This document shows positions 26,312 to 35,978 of a stretch of DNA of 64,000 bases, in pieces. The notes beneath the pieces were generated by a model. It searched no databases, was not told the origin of the DNA, and was given only the letters and a program-made list of their open reading frames with translations. This DNA is from Bryobacteraceae bacterium. GTDB lineage: Bacteria; Acidobacteriota; Terriglobia; Bryobacterales; Bryobacteraceae. Both the position numbers and the translations under genes were made by a program. Where the stretch lies: positions 62,001 through 126,000 of the forward strand of contig JAHDVK010000002.1 of NCBI GenBank assembly GCA_023384675.1, in the 5' to 3' direction. Numbering within the stretch: the stretch's first letter is position 1; each line of letters begins with the position of its first letter.

Positions 26312-28414
26312 ATGTTTCCGATTTTCTTTTTACTTGCTTTTCTCACGCCCCAACCGCAGGAGACCCCGAAACCCATGCAGCCCCCAAAGGCGGCCCAGAA
26401 GCCGCAGGTCCTCGAAAAGCACAACCACAAGCGAACCGACGAATACTTCTGGCTTCGCGACCGGGAGAATCCGGAAGTCATTCAGTATTTGAAGGACGAA
26501 AACGCCTACCTCGATCAGGCCATGGCGCACACGAAGGAGTTGCAGGCGGCCCTTCAGACCGAGTTCAAAACGCGCATCAAGCAGACCGACGAAAGCGTGC
26601 CCTTCCGCAAGGACGGCCATTGGTATTACTACCGGACCATCGAGGGCAAGGATTATCCGGTGATCTGCCGCCGCGAAGGGACTATGGAGGCGCCTGAACA
26701 AGTCCTGGTGGATGGCAACAAGGAGGCCGAGGGAACGAAGTTCTTCAGCCTCGGAGCGGTGGAGGTCAGCCCCAACAACCAACTGCTTGCCTGGAGCGCC
26801 GACACCGTCGGCCGCCGCTTCTACACGCTGCGATTCCGCGATCTCGCCACCGGCGGGCAACTGCCGGATGTTTTGAAGGACATCACCTCCAACGTGGTGT
26901 GGGCTAACGACAACAAGACGGTGTTCTATGCCAAACAGGACCCCGAAACGCTGCGCTCCTTCCGCATCTACCGGCATGCGCTGGGCACGGACCCCGCCGC
27001 CGACGTGCTGGTTTACGAGGAAAAAGACGTCGAATTCAGCGTCAGCGTCGGCAGGACGCGCTCAAAGCAGTACATCGTGATTTCGTCCAGCCAGACGATT
27101 ACCGGCGAGCACCGCATCATCGACGCCGCCAAGCCCGATTCCGCGCCGGTGCTCTTCACGCCGCGTTCCCGCGGCCACGAACACACGATCGATCACTTCG
27201 GGGACCGCTTCTATATCCTCACGAACCTGAACGCCCGCAACTTCCGCCTGATGAGTACGCCCGAGAAGCAGACCGCGCAGGCGCACTGGACCGACGTGAT
27301 CCCGCATCGCGAGGACACGCTGCTCGACAGCATGACGATCTTCAAGGGCTTCCTGCTGCTCACCGAGCGCCGCAACGCTCTAATTCATCTGCGCGTGCGC
27401 CCGTGGACCGGCGAGGGCGAGCATTACATCGAATTCCCCGAGCCCGCCTACGCCGCCGGCCCGGGCCAGAACGAGGAGTACGACACGCCCGTCGTGCGCT
27501 TCAGTTACAGCTCGCTCACCACGCCCCGCTCCGTCTATGACTACGACACCCGGGACAAAACCCGCACGCTGCTGAAGCGGGACGAAGTGCTCGCGGGCTT
27601 CGATCAGAACAACTACGTGACCGAGCGCCTGTGGGCTACGGCGCACGATGGCGTGCGGGTGCCCGTCAGCGTCGTGTACCGCAAGGGCGCGCCGCTCAAA
27701 GGCGACCGGCCGCTTTACCAATACGCCTACGGATCCTACGGCTACTCGACAGACGCCTACTTTAACCCCTATGTGATTTCGCTGCTCGACCGCGGCTTCG
27801 TCTACGCCATCGCCCACATCCGCGGCGGCCAGGAGATGGGCCGCCAGTGGTACGACGACGGCAAGCTGATGAAGAAGAAAAACACGTTCCGCGATTTCAT
27901 CAGCGTCACCGAACACCTGGTGAAAAGCGGCTACGCGGACCCGAAGCGCGTCTATGCAATGGGCGGCAGCGCCGGCGGCCTGCTGATGGGCGCGGTGATG
28001 AACATGCGGCCGGACCTCTACCATGGCATCGTGGCGCAAGTGCCCTTTGTGGACGTGGTGACGACGATGCTGGACGATACGATTCCGCTCACCACGTTCG
28101 AATACGACGAATGGGGCAACCCGAATAAGCAGGCCGATTACGAATATATGCTTTCTTACTCGCCCTATGACCAGGTCGAGAAGAAAGCCTATCCGAACCT
28201 GCTGGTCACCACTGGTCTGCACGATTCCCAGGTGCAGTACTGGGAGCCCGCCAAATGGGTGGCGCGGCTGCGCGCGCGCAAAACCGGCCAGAACAAGGTG
28301 CTGATGCGCACGAACCTCGACGCGGGCCACGGCGGCGCCTCGGCGCGCTACCAGCGCTACGAAGAAGTTGCGAGGGTTTTCGCGTTTATGATCGATCTTG
28401 CGGGAGTAAGATAG
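26312..28414 (+). CDS. Oligopeptidase B-like S9A serine peptidase, exported
   Basis: A 700-residue protein with a signal-like N-terminus (MFPIFFLLAFLTPQPQ) from ATG 26312. The N-terminal half is the seven-bladed propeller, opening with H-K-R-T-D-E-Y-F-W-L-R-D and KQTDESVPFRK, which are hallmarks of oligopeptidase B. The C-terminal hydrolase domain carries the nucleophile in GGSAGG (Ser near residue 552), an Asp in TGLHDSQVQYWEP and the His in DAGHGG (near 676). It cleaves short peptides, usually after basic residues in this clade. The signal peptide would place it in the periplasm, unlike cytoplasmic PtrB of enterobacteria. Confidence 0.88.
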   Translation: MFPIFFLLAFLTPQPQETPKPMQPPKAAQKPQVLEKHNHKRTDEYFWLRDRENPEVIQYLKDENAYLDQAMAHTKELQAALQTEFKTRIKQTDESVPFRKDGHWYYYRTIEGKDYPVICRREGTMEAPEQVLVDGNKEAEGTKFFSLGAVEVSPNNQLLAWSADTVGRRFYTLRFRDLATGGQLPDVLKDITSNVVWANDNKTVFYAKQDPETLRSFRIYRHALGTDPAADVLVYEEKDVEFSVSVGRTRSKQYIVISSSQTITGEHRIIDAAKPDSAPVLFTPRSRGHEHTIDHFGDRFYILTNLNARNFRLMSTPEKQTAQAHWTDVIPHREDTLLDSMTIFKGFLLLTERRNALIHLRVRPWTGEGEHYIEFPEPAYAAGPGQNEEYDTPVVRFSYSSLTTPRSVYDYDTRDKTRTLLKRDEVLAGFDQNNYVTERLWATAHDGVRVPVSVVYRKGAPLKGDRPLYQYAYGSYGYSTDAYFNPYVISLLDRGFVYAIAHIRGGQEMGRQWYDDGKLMKKKNTFRDFISVTEHLVKSGYADPKRVYAMGGSAGGLLMGAVMNMRPDLYHGIVAQVPFVDVVTTMLDDTIPLTTFEYDEWGNPNKQADYEYMLSYSPYDQVEKKAYPNLLVTTGLHDSQVQYWEPAKWVARLRARKTGQNKVLMRTNLDAGHGGASARYQRYEEVARVFAFMIDLAGVR

Positions 28415-28426
28415 GCGCGCTGGGCC

Positions 28427-29761
28427 TCACGCCGCGGCCAGCCCGATGGCTTCATCGAGAATCGCCAGCGCGCGGTCCATTTCCGCGCGCGTGATGGTCA
28501 ACGGCGGCGTGAGCGTCAAAGTGCTGCCCATGGTGGTTTTAAAGCTCAGGCCGCGCTCGAGACACAGGTACATCACCCGGTCGGCTTCATCTGTGGCGCG
28601 TGTGCCGCCGGGCCGGATGAGATCCACGCCCATCAGCAACCCAAGCGCGCGCACAGCGCCGATCAAGGGATGCCGTTTTTGCATCGTTTGCAGCTTTTCG
28701 AGGGCATATTCGCCCATTTCGCGCGATTTTTCACACAGCTTTTCGTCTTCGATCACATCCAGAAGAGCCAGCCCGGCGGCGCACGCCACGGGGTTCTTCT
28801 CGTGGGTATAGTGGCCGAGCGCCTGTTCCGCCATCGCGCCGTCGAGGTCTTCGCGGGCGAGCAGCGCCGCCAGCGGGAACACGCCGCCGCCCAGCGCCTT
28901 GCCGATCACGAGCAGATCCGGCACGACGCCGTAGTTTGCACACGTGAACATCTGCCCGGTACGCCCTAAAGCGTGCGGAATTTCGTCAAAAATCAGCAAA
29001 GCGCCGTGCTTGTCGCAGGCTTCGCGGAGGATTTCGAGGTAGCCCGGCGGCGCGAGGCGTGAGGAGGCGCGCACGGTCTCCACGACCACGGCACCGATGT
29101 CGCCCTCCTTCTCCATCACGTACGCCGCATAGCGCGCGCATTGCAGCGAGCATTCCGTGCCGCATTCGAACGGACAATCGCGCGGGTCGGGCGGCGGCAG
29201 ATGCCGCGCGCCCGGCAGCAGCGGACCCATGTTTTGGCGGAAAATCGCTTCGCCGCCGATGGAGATGGCATCGAGCGAAGCGCCGTGGAAGCTCTCCCAC
29301 AGCGACAGGGTCTTATAGCGGCCGGTGGCCGCGCGCGCGAGTTTCAGCGCCATCCCGATGGCGAGCGAACCGCCGGGCGCGAACAGCACTTTGTTCAGGC
29401 GCCCGGGGGCGAGCGAGGCCAGCCGTTTCGCGAGTTCGATGGCGGGCACATTCGTGTAGCGGCGCGTGCAAAAGGGCAGTTCGCTTAACTGGCGTGTGAT
29501 CGCCTCGATGATGCGCGGGTGGCCGAAGCCTGCGTGATGCACGTTGTTGCCATGGAAATCGAGCAGGCGGCGGCCTTGCCAGTCTTCGATCTCCGCGCCC
29601 TCGGCGCGCCGCAGCACGTTCAGGCAGGGGGTGGAGAGAGCCTGGCGCAGGAAGTACTTTTCGTCCTCGGCCAGCAGGGCTGCGGTCTCTTCGCCGATGT
29701 TGCGGCGCTGCCAGTCGCGGCGGCGGGGCGACAGGTTGAGATCGCCTTCCTCTTCCATCAT
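28427..29761 (-). CDS. pbfA: (R)-1-hydroxy-2-aminoethylphosphonate ammonia-lyase (PbfA), class-III-transaminase fold
   Basis: A 444-residue PLP enzyme of the class III aminotransferase fold. The PLP lysine is in LLVIGKALGGG (near residue 280) and the cofactor Asp in LLIFDEIPHALGRTG. The segment LLDFHGNNVHHAGFGHPR and a cysteine-rich loop (CPFECGTECSLQC, near residues 196-208) set it apart from ornithine or glutamate-semialdehyde aminotransferases. Its stop-start overlap (ATGA) with phnX and linkage with phnW identify it as PbfA, which eliminates ammonia from hydroxylated aminoethylphosphonate to give phosphonoacetaldehyde for PhnX. Assignment rests on context plus remembered family features. 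Confidence 0.8.
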   Translation of the reverse strand: MMEEEGDLNLSPRRRDWQRRNIGEETAALLAEDEKYFLRQALSTPCLNVLRRAEGAEIEDWQGRRLLDFHGNNVHHAGFGHPRIIEAITRQLSELPFCTRRYTNVPAIELAKRLASLAPGRLNKVLFAPGGSLAIGMALKLARAATGRYKTLSLWESFHGASLDAISIGGEAIFRQNMGPLLPGARHLPPPDPRDCPFECGTECSLQCARYAAYVMEKEGDIGAVVVETVRASSRLAPPGYLEILREACDKHGALLIFDEIPHALGRTGQMFTCANYGVVPDLLVIGKALGGGVFPLAALLAREDLDGAMAEQALGHYTHEKNPVACAAGLALLDVIEDEKLCEKSREMGEYALEKLQTMQKRHPLIGAVRALGLLMGVDLIRPGGTRATDEADRVMYLCLERGLSFKTTMGSTLTLTPPLTITRAEMDRALAILDEAIGLAAA

Positions 29762-30561
29762 GGCGTTTGCCCTCGCGCCAGCGCGGCTTCGATGGAATCG
29801 AGCAGGGCGGGTAGCGCGGCGAGCGATTCGACCACATCGTGCGCGCCCGCGCGCCGGAAGCGCCAGTCGGCTTCGGCCAGCCGCCGCGCCAGTTCCGGAG
29901 CGGGCAGCGCATCGGCCTCGGGCTCTGACAATCCCAACTCATTGCCGGTCTTCGTTACGCCGATGGACCACATACCCGCGTTGCGGCCTTCGGCGATATC
30001 GGCGATCGTGTCGCCGATTTTGACGCACGCGCGCATGGGCCACGTGTTCATGCGCCGGGCGGCTTCGACGGCCATCCACGGCGACGGGCGTCCGGCGGGC
30101 ACTTCGTCGGCGCAGACCACGGCGTCTGGCGCGAAGCCGCCCGCGGCGGCCGCAGCCACCAGAGCGCCGGTCATCTCGCGGGTGTAGCCGGTGGTGCTGC
30201 CCACCTTGATGCCGCGCCGGCGCAGTTCGCGCATCGCTTCGGGGACGTGGGGCAGGACATCGGTGTGGCGGCCGATCACCTCCGTCTGAAGCGGGATGAA
30301 CTCCTGGTAGAGCCGGTCAAGGTCCGCTTCAACGGGCGCGCGGCCGTGCTTCGACTGCCAGGCCGAGGCGATGGCGGGCATGGCGAGCATCGCGCGGATG
30401 TGTTCGCGCTTGTGCGCGCCCATCGGGCCGCGGGCCTGCTCGACGGTGGCCGTCACGCCGTGCCGCGCGAAGAGATCGAGGAAGGCCTGCACGGGCGCGC
30501 GACTGCCGTAGTCCACCACGGTGCCGGCCCAATCGAAGATCACGGCTTTAATGCGGCTCAT
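29758..30561 (-). CDS. phnX: Phosphonoacetaldehyde hydrolase (phosphonatase)
   Basis: A 267-residue HAD-superfamily enzyme. ATG 30561 overlaps the phnW stop by 4 bases. Motif I is FDWAGTVVDYG, with the nucleophilic Asp near residue 9. The cap-domain Schiff-base lysine is in MGAHKREHI (near residue 51), a signature of phosphonatases. Motif IV is KIGDTIADI near residue 186. It splits phosphonoacetaldehyde into acetaldehyde and phosphate. A longer upstream frame exists but belongs to phnW antisense reading and is not used. Confidence 0.93.
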   Translation of the reverse strand: MSRIKAVIFDWAGTVVDYGSRAPVQAFLDLFARHGVTATVEQARGPMGAHKREHIRAMLAMPAIASAWQSKHGRAPVEADLDRLYQEFIPLQTEVIGRHTDVLPHVPEAMRELRRRGIKVGSTTGYTREMTGALVAAAAAGGFAPDAVVCADEVPAGRPSPWMAVEAARRMNTWPMRACVKIGDTIADIAEGRNAGMWSIGVTKTGNELGLSEPEADALPAPELARRLAEADWRFRRAGAHDVVESLAALPALLDSIEAALARGQTP

Positions 30562-31673
30562 GCGCGGCCCCCGGCGGGCACGGGCACGCCCATCTCGTCG
30601 AACACCTGGCCGAGCGCCGCCACCAGTTCGCGGAAGTCGGCTTCGAACAGGTGGCCGATGCAGCCGATGCGGAAGCAGTCGGCGTCGCTTACCTTGCCGG
30701 GGTAAATCACCAGCCCGCGGTCGCTGAGCCGCTGGTAGAGTTCCTCGAAGCGGAACGCCTCGTGCCGCGGGTAGCGGTAGCTGAGAATGATGTGGCTCTG
30801 CAGTTCGCGCGGCAGGTACTCTTCGAGGCCGAGCGTGCCGAGGCCTTCCCACAAAATGGTCCGGTTGCGGGCATAGCGCGCCGCGCGGGCCGCCACGCCG
30901 CCCTCGTCCGCAAGTTCGGCCAGCGCTTCGCGGAAGGCGAGCAGCGCGTGGGTGGGCGGCGTGAAGCGGAACTGTCCGTCCTTCTCGAGGCCCCGCCATT
31001 GGGCGTGCAGATCGAGGCTCAGGCTGTGCGACCAGCCCTCCGTGGCGGCGAACGGCACACGCCGCGCCAGCGCGAAGGCGAAGCCCGGCACACCCTGAAT
31101 GCACTTGTTCGCGGAGGAGACGATGTAGTCGGCGCACGAGGCATCGAACTCGATTCCGCCGAAGCTGCTCATGGCGTCGACGATCAGCAGCCGGCCCGCT
31201 TTGCGGACGGCCTCGCCGATTTCGGCCACCGGGTTCAGCAGCCCGGTGGTGGTTTCGCAGTGAATCACGCCCACGTGCGAGATGAAGGCGTCGGCGGAGA
31301 GCGCGTTGGCGATCTCGTGCGGGTCAATCGGCTGGTTCTCGGGGATGGTATAGCGAATCGTCTCGATGCCGAGGCGTTCGGCCATTTCGGCCATGCGGCG
31401 GCCGTAGGCGCCGTTGATGGCCACCAGCAGTTTGCCGTCGGGCGGCACCACCGTGCCCACCACGCTTTCGATGCCAAAGGTGCCCGAACCCTGCATGAGC
31501 ACAGCTTCGTACTCGCCGTTCGCGACGCCGCCGAGCTTCAGCAACTCTTGCCGGATCTCGCGAACGACCTGAATGAAAGCGCTGTCGCGCGAGCCGAGAT
31601 CGCGCAGCATCGCGCGTTTCACCCGCTCGCTCGTGGTCAGAGGACCAGGGGTAAAAAGCCGTTTGTCAGCCAT
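30558..31673 (-). CDS. phnW: 2-aminoethylphosphonate-pyruvate transaminase
   Basis: A 371-residue class V PLP aminotransferase. It begins LFTPGPLTTS, as PhnW proteins do; the PLP lysine is in SSANKCIQGVPGF (near residue 192), with LIVDAMSSFGG upstream supplying the ring-binding Asp. It moves the amino group of 2-aminoethylphosphonate to pyruvate, giving phosphonoacetaldehyde and alanine. It is coupled by ATGA overlap to phnX and sits 16 bases downstream of a transporter gene. Confidence 0.93.
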   Translation of the reverse strand: MADKRLFTPGPLTTSERVKRAMLRDLGSRDSAFIQVVREIRQELLKLGGVANGEYEAVLMQGSGTFGIESVVGTVVPPDGKLLVAINGAYGRRMAEMAERLGIETIRYTIPENQPIDPHEIANALSADAFISHVGVIHCETTTGLLNPVAEIGEAVRKAGRLLIVDAMSSFGGIEFDASCADYIVSSANKCIQGVPGFAFALARRVPFAATEGWSHSLSLDLHAQWRGLEKDGQFRFTPPTHALLAFREALAELADEGGVAARAARYARNRTILWEGLGTLGLEEYLPRELQSHIILSYRYPRHEAFRFEELYQRLSDRGLVIYPGKVSDADCFRIGCIGHLFEADFRELVAALGQVFDEMGVPVPAGGRA

Positions 31674-31689
31674 GATGAAGGGTCTTCCG

Positions 31690-32904
31690 CTATTGTACGG
31701 CCTGGGCGCGGTAGCGCCAGTGCAGCGCGGTAAGGCCCGCGGCGGCCAGCGACACCACGACGAACAGGTGGAACAGCGAATCCCAGCCGTAGCGCGTGGC
31801 GAGCAGCGCGGTGATGTAAGGCGAGACGAGTTGCCCGGCCGAGGCGATGCCGCAGATCAGTCCAGCGGCGGTGGCGGCGGATTCGGGCGTGCCGGCATCC
31901 TGCGACGCGGCGCCCTGCATGAGCGTATCGGGGCCATAGAGCATCATGCCGATGAGAGCGATGCCCGCCACGTTGCCCCACCAGCCGAGGGCGGCGATGG
32001 TTGGATGCAACAGGCACGCGCCCGCGAGGCCCAGCAGCATCAGGCACGCCACCGGGAAGCGCCGCGCGCCGAACAGCTTGTCCGAGGCATAGCCCGCCAT
32101 GAGGGCGCCCGCGAAGCCCACGAGTTCGAAGACCGACGATGCGTAGCCCGCCTCGTCCTCGGCGTAGCGCATCCGTTCGACCATGTAGAGGGGTAGCCAG
32201 TAGAGGAACGAGTAGCGCATCACTTTCAGCAGGAACGCGGTGACGCCGGTGACCCACACCACGGGCCGCCGCAGCGCCTCGCCCATCGCGCGCGCCACGG
32301 GGACGCCTTCGCCCGGCAGCGCGGCGGGCGCGTCCGGCGGGCGGTTGCGCGCGAGCAGCAGAAACACGGCGGCGATGAGAATCAGCAGTAGCGACGGCAG
32401 CACGAAGACGCGCTCGAGCGCGCCCTCGATGCCGAACAGTGGATTCTTGAGCAGCCAAGCGGCCAGCACGGTGGCCAGGAAACCGCCGAGCACATAGTTG
32501 GTGGTCCACCACGCCATCACGACGCCGCGCTCCTCGGGGCGGAACCACGCGGCCATCATCTTCACCAGGCCCGGCCAGCCGGCCGACTGCCCCACGCCGT
32601 TCAACATTCCGAGGACGAACAGCGCGGCGTACCATGGCGCCAGTCCCATGCCGATGTTCGCGGCGGCCGCCAGCAGCAGGCCCGCGCCCACGACCTTGCG
32701 CGCGCCGAAGCGGTCCGCCAGCGGTCCCATGACGAACTGCCCGAGCGTGTACATCAGGCTGTAAATGAACAGCAGGTTGGCGAGCTGGAACTTGTCGAGG
32801 CCGCCTTCGTCCTGCAGGCGCGGCATGGCGACGCTGAAGTTCTTGCGGCCCAGATAAAGGCCCGCATAGGCCAGCCAGCCTACGATGAAGATCCGCGCCC
32901 GCAT
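31690..32904 (-). CDS. MFS transporter, organophosphate:phosphate antiporter (OPA) type, likely phosphonate uptake
   Basis: A 404-residue protein with about 12 membrane segments. ATG 32904 is chosen; the frame is open further upstream but lacks protein character there. The segment GLYLGRKNFSVAMP near residue 15 matches the Y-x-x-R-K-N-F signature of the OPA family (GlpT, UhpT, PgtP). The loop GPLADRFGARKV (near 60) is the MFS loop 2-3 motif. As first gene of the phnW-phnX-pbfA operon it most likely imports 2-aminoethylphosphonate or a related phosphonate (inference from position). Confidence 0.8.
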   Translation of the reverse strand: MRARIFIVGWLAYAGLYLGRKNFSVAMPRLQDEGGLDKFQLANLLFIYSLMYTLGQFVMGPLADRFGARKVVGAGLLLAAAANIGMGLAPWYAALFVLGMLNGVGQSAGWPGLVKMMAAWFRPEERGVVMAWWTTNYVLGGFLATVLAAWLLKNPLFGIEGALERVFVLPSLLLILIAAVFLLLARNRPPDAPAALPGEGVPVARAMGEALRRPVVWVTGVTAFLLKVMRYSFLYWLPLYMVERMRYAEDEAGYASSVFELVGFAGALMAGYASDKLFGARRFPVACLMLLGLAGACLLHPTIAALGWWGNVAGIALIGMMLYGPDTLMQGAASQDAGTPESAATAAGLICGIASAGQLVSPYITALLATRYGWDSLFHLFVVVSLAAAGLTALHWRYRAQAVQ

Positions 32905-33090
32905 GGTCTGGCCAGTGTAGCCCACCGGGCGCGCCGGGCGGGTGACGGTTCGGTTAGCGCTGCCGCGCAGGCGCAGTGGTAATCTTGGAGGGGCGGCTGG
33001 GGCTGAGGCAAACATCCCGCGTCCGCTTGGAGCCAACCCCGTTTGTTGAATCAGATTTCCACTTCGGAGAAGGGCCGCGAGCGAATCGCG

Positions 33091-35955
33091 ATGGAGCGCG
33101 TCGAGCGGTCCGTGGCTCCTGAACTCCGCCAGGGCCTGCAACTTCTGCTCTCGCAATCGGCCGATCCGCGCACTGCCCTGCTACGCACCGAAACCTTCTG
33201 CGACCGCCACCCGGACCGCTTCCAGCACATCGCCTCGATTCCCTTCGGACTGCAGTCGCTGGTGTCGGTCTTTTCGTATTCCGATTTTCTCTCCGACGAC
33301 GTTCTGCAGTACCCCGACTGGCTGCTGACCATTCTCGAATCGGGCTGGCTGCACCGGGTGCGCACGAACGTCGAGATGATGGCCGAACTGGAAAGCTGGC
33401 TGACCACCGCCGATGGCGTGCCGAAGCCGTTGCGCATGGCCAGCTTCCGGCGCCGCCAGATCCTGCGTATCATGCTGCGCGATGTTCTGGGCTTTGCCGC
33501 GCTTTCTGAGATCACCGATGAGATCTCGAGCGTGGCCGACGCGCTGCTTGACGTCACCTACCGCCGCCTGCGGCTCGACCTCATCGCCCGCCATGGCACG
33601 CCGCGCCTGCCCAGCGGCGATGAATGCGGCTTCTCGGTGCTGGGGCTGGGCAAGCTGGGCGCCAACGAACTGAATTACAGCTCCGACATCGACCTGATCT
33701 TTCTCTACGGAGGCGACGGCCAGACCGACGGGGAGAACGCGATCAGCAACCGCGAATTCTTCAAGAAGATCTCCACCCGCCTTACCGATCTGCTGGGGAC
33801 GCACACGCCCGAGGGCTTCTGTTATCGCGTGGACTTGCGGCTGCGGCCCGACGGGCGTCTCGGCGAAGTCTGCATCTCCACGGATGCCGCGAAGAAATAC
33901 TACGCGGAGCGGGCCCGCGACTGGGAACTGCAAATGCTGATCAAGGCCCGGGTGGTAGCGGGCGAACGCGCGCCCGGCCGCGATTTCCTCGAATGGGTGC
34001 AGCCGATGATCTACTCCACGACGCTCGATTTTTCGGCGATCGAGGGGATGTCGGAAACCCGCGAGCGCATCAACGAAAAGCTCAGCGCGCGGCGGCGCAC
34101 GACGGGCCTGGACGTGAAGCTTGCGCGCGGCGGCATCCGCGATATCGAGTTTCTCGTGCAGTGCCTGCAGCGTGTGCATGGCGGGCGCGCGGCGTGGCTG
34201 CGCAACTCGGCGACCCTGACGGCCCTGGTCCGCCTGCGCGACAAGGACCTTTTATCGGATTCCGAATACTCGCGTCTGGCCTCGGCCTATCTCTTCCTGC
34301 GGACTCTCGAGCACCGGCTCCAGTTAGCGGCGGACCGCCAGACCCATGTGCTGCCCGGCAGCCCCGATCAACTCTTCCTGTTCGCCCGCCGCATGCCGTT
34401 AAATCTGATAAACGGCAATCCCACCGGCGAGGAACTGCGCCGCGTCGTGAACCTGCACCTCGAACATGTGCAGGAGATCTACCAGCGCGTGATCCACGCC
34501 CAGCAGCCGATCTACTACACCCAGCAGACGCTCACCCCGAACCCGCTGGCCGATTCCACGCCGCTCGCCGATTCCCCCGCCGAGGAAGCTCGCTTCCAGG
34601 CCGGCGCCTCGAACCTGATCCGTTTTCTGGATCAGCGTGCGCCCGGTTTGGCCGCGGTTGTCGCCCGCGCGCGCCTGGGCCGTTCACAGGCGGCGTTTGA
34701 GCACTTCCTCGAGCACGTCCTGAAACGTGAGGACTGGCTCAAGCCGCTCGAAGAAGATGCGGTGCTGGCGGGCTATCTGTGCGACGTGTTTCAGCACAGC
34801 CCCTATTTCGCTGAGCATCTGGTGCGGACGCCGGAATACTTCGAGGAACTGCGGACGCTGCGGACGCGCGGGCCTTCCTCCACGCCCTATGACGAGGTGA
34901 TGCCGCTGCTCGAGGACATCCGCGAAGTGCGCCGCTATTACTTGCAGCAGATGTTCCGCGTGCAGAGCGAGTCGATCTGCCTTTCGACGCCCGTCTTCGA
35001 CACGCTGGAGCGGACGTCGCAACTAGCCGATGCCGCCATCGCGGCCTGCTATCGCATCGCCATCACCCAGACGCTTGCCGTCCGCCGCCCTGAAACGCCG
35101 GGCTACCAGCCGTCAAGGCAAATGATGGTGATCGCGCTGGGCCGCCTCGGCATGCAGGAGTTCGACCTGGGTTCGGACGCCGATCTGGTCTTTGTGCTTC
35201 CCGACGAGGACCTGCCGGAACTCCATTTCTGGACGCGCGTGGCCGAGAAGCTGGTTACGCTGCTGGGCTCCTACACCGGGCTGGGCACGATGTTCGCGGT
35301 GGACACGCGCCTGTGTCCCAACGGCAAAGGCGGCGCGCTGGTCCAGTCCGAGAGCGCTTACCGCGAGTACTTCTCCTCGAAGGCCGAAGCCTGGGAAGGC
35401 ATCGCCTACATGAAGACCCGGGCCATCGCCGGCGATACGGACCGCGCGACCCGCTTCCTTGAAGAGATCCAGAAGATTGACTGGCGCCGCTACGGCCAGG
35501 GCGGCCGCTCCCGCAAGGAACTCATGCAGATGCGCATGCGCCTCGAAAAGGAGCAAAGCGCGGACAACCCGCTGAAGACCGCCGCGGGCGGCTACTACGA
35601 CATCGATTTCGCCTTGATGTACCTGCGGCTGCGCGGCGCGGGCATGTTCTTCAAAGTACTGAACACGCCGCGGCGCATCGAGGTGGTGGAACAGATGGGC
35701 CACCTGGATTCGGCCGACGCCGCCTTCCTGCGCGATGCGGCGACGTTCTATCGCGCCGTGGACCACGGCTTGCGGATCATCTCCGGCCACTCGGCGGGCG
35801 ACCTGCCCACTGCCGAGTCGCAACTGCGTCTGCTGACCCGGCTCGTGTCGCGCTGGATGCCCGAGCACTTGCACGACCAGCCCCTGCAGGTGGAACTGAT
35901 GCAGATCCAGGACCGCACCCGCGGTTTCTTCAATCACCTGTTTGGTGACCAATAA
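33091..35955 (+). CDS. glnE: Glutamine synthetase adenylyltransferase (GlnE)
   Basis: A 954-residue protein from ATG 33091; TTG 33043 would add 16 residues. It carries two nucleotidyltransferase domains, each with the G-x-G/R-K/R-L-G...S-D-x-D-L-[IV]-[FL] motif: GLGKLGANELNYSSDIDLIF near residue 200 and ALGRLGMQEFDLGSDADLVF near residue 695. This double arrangement is diagnostic for GlnE, whose C-terminal domain adenylylates and N-terminal domain deadenylylates glutamine synthetase. glnA and glnB were not found in the window. The promoter region is shared with the divergent phosphonate operon. Confidence 0.9.
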   Translation: MERVERSVAPELRQGLQLLLSQSADPRTALLRTETFCDRHPDRFQHIASIPFGLQSLVSVFSYSDFLSDDVLQYPDWLLTILESGWLHRVRTNVEMMAELESWLTTADGVPKPLRMASFRRRQILRIMLRDVLGFAALSEITDEISSVADALLDVTYRRLRLDLIARHGTPRLPSGDECGFSVLGLGKLGANELNYSSDIDLIFLYGGDGQTDGENAISNREFFKKISTRLTDLLGTHTPEGFCYRVDLRLRPDGRLGEVCISTDAAKKYYAERARDWELQMLIKARVVAGERAPGRDFLEWVQPMIYSTTLDFSAIEGMSETRERINEKLSARRRTTGLDVKLARGGIRDIEFLVQCLQRVHGGRAAWLRNSATLTALVRLRDKDLLSDSEYSRLASAYLFLRTLEHRLQLAADRQTHVLPGSPDQLFLFARRMPLNLINGNPTGEELRRVVNLHLEHVQEIYQRVIHAQQPIYYTQQTLTPNPLADSTPLADSPAEEARFQAGASNLIRFLDQRAPGLAAVVARARLGRSQAAFEHFLEHVLKREDWLKPLEEDAVLAGYLCDVFQHSPYFAEHLVRTPEYFEELRTLRTRGPSSTPYDEVMPLLEDIREVRRYYLQQMFRVQSESICLSTPVFDTLERTSQLADAAIAACYRIAITQTLAVRRPETPGYQPSRQMMVIALGRLGMQEFDLGSDADLVFVLPDEDLPELHFWTRVAEKLVTLLGSYTGLGTMFAVDTRLCPNGKGGALVQSESAYREYFSSKAEAWEGIAYMKTRAIAGDTDRATRFLEEIQKIDWRRYGQGGRSRKELMQMRMRLEKEQSADNPLKTAAGGYYDIDFALMYLRLRGAGMFFKVLNTPRRIEVVEQMGHLDSADAAFLRDAATFYRAVDHGLRIISGHSAGDLPTAESQLRLLTRLVSRWMPEHLHDQPLQVELMQIQDRTRGFFNHLFGDQ

Positions 35956-35978
35956 CCCGCGCGGGGCATCAATCAACA

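Noticed and set aside
28427-29761. Ornithine or acetylornithine aminotransferase
   Set aside because: Although the fold is class III transaminase, the operon context and the HGNNVH and cysteine-rich segments favour PbfA; no arginine or ornithine genes are linked.
30562-31137. N-terminal extension of phnX
   Set aside because: It overlaps phnW in another frame and lacks protein character; phnX begins at its standard MSRIKAVIFDWAGT start.
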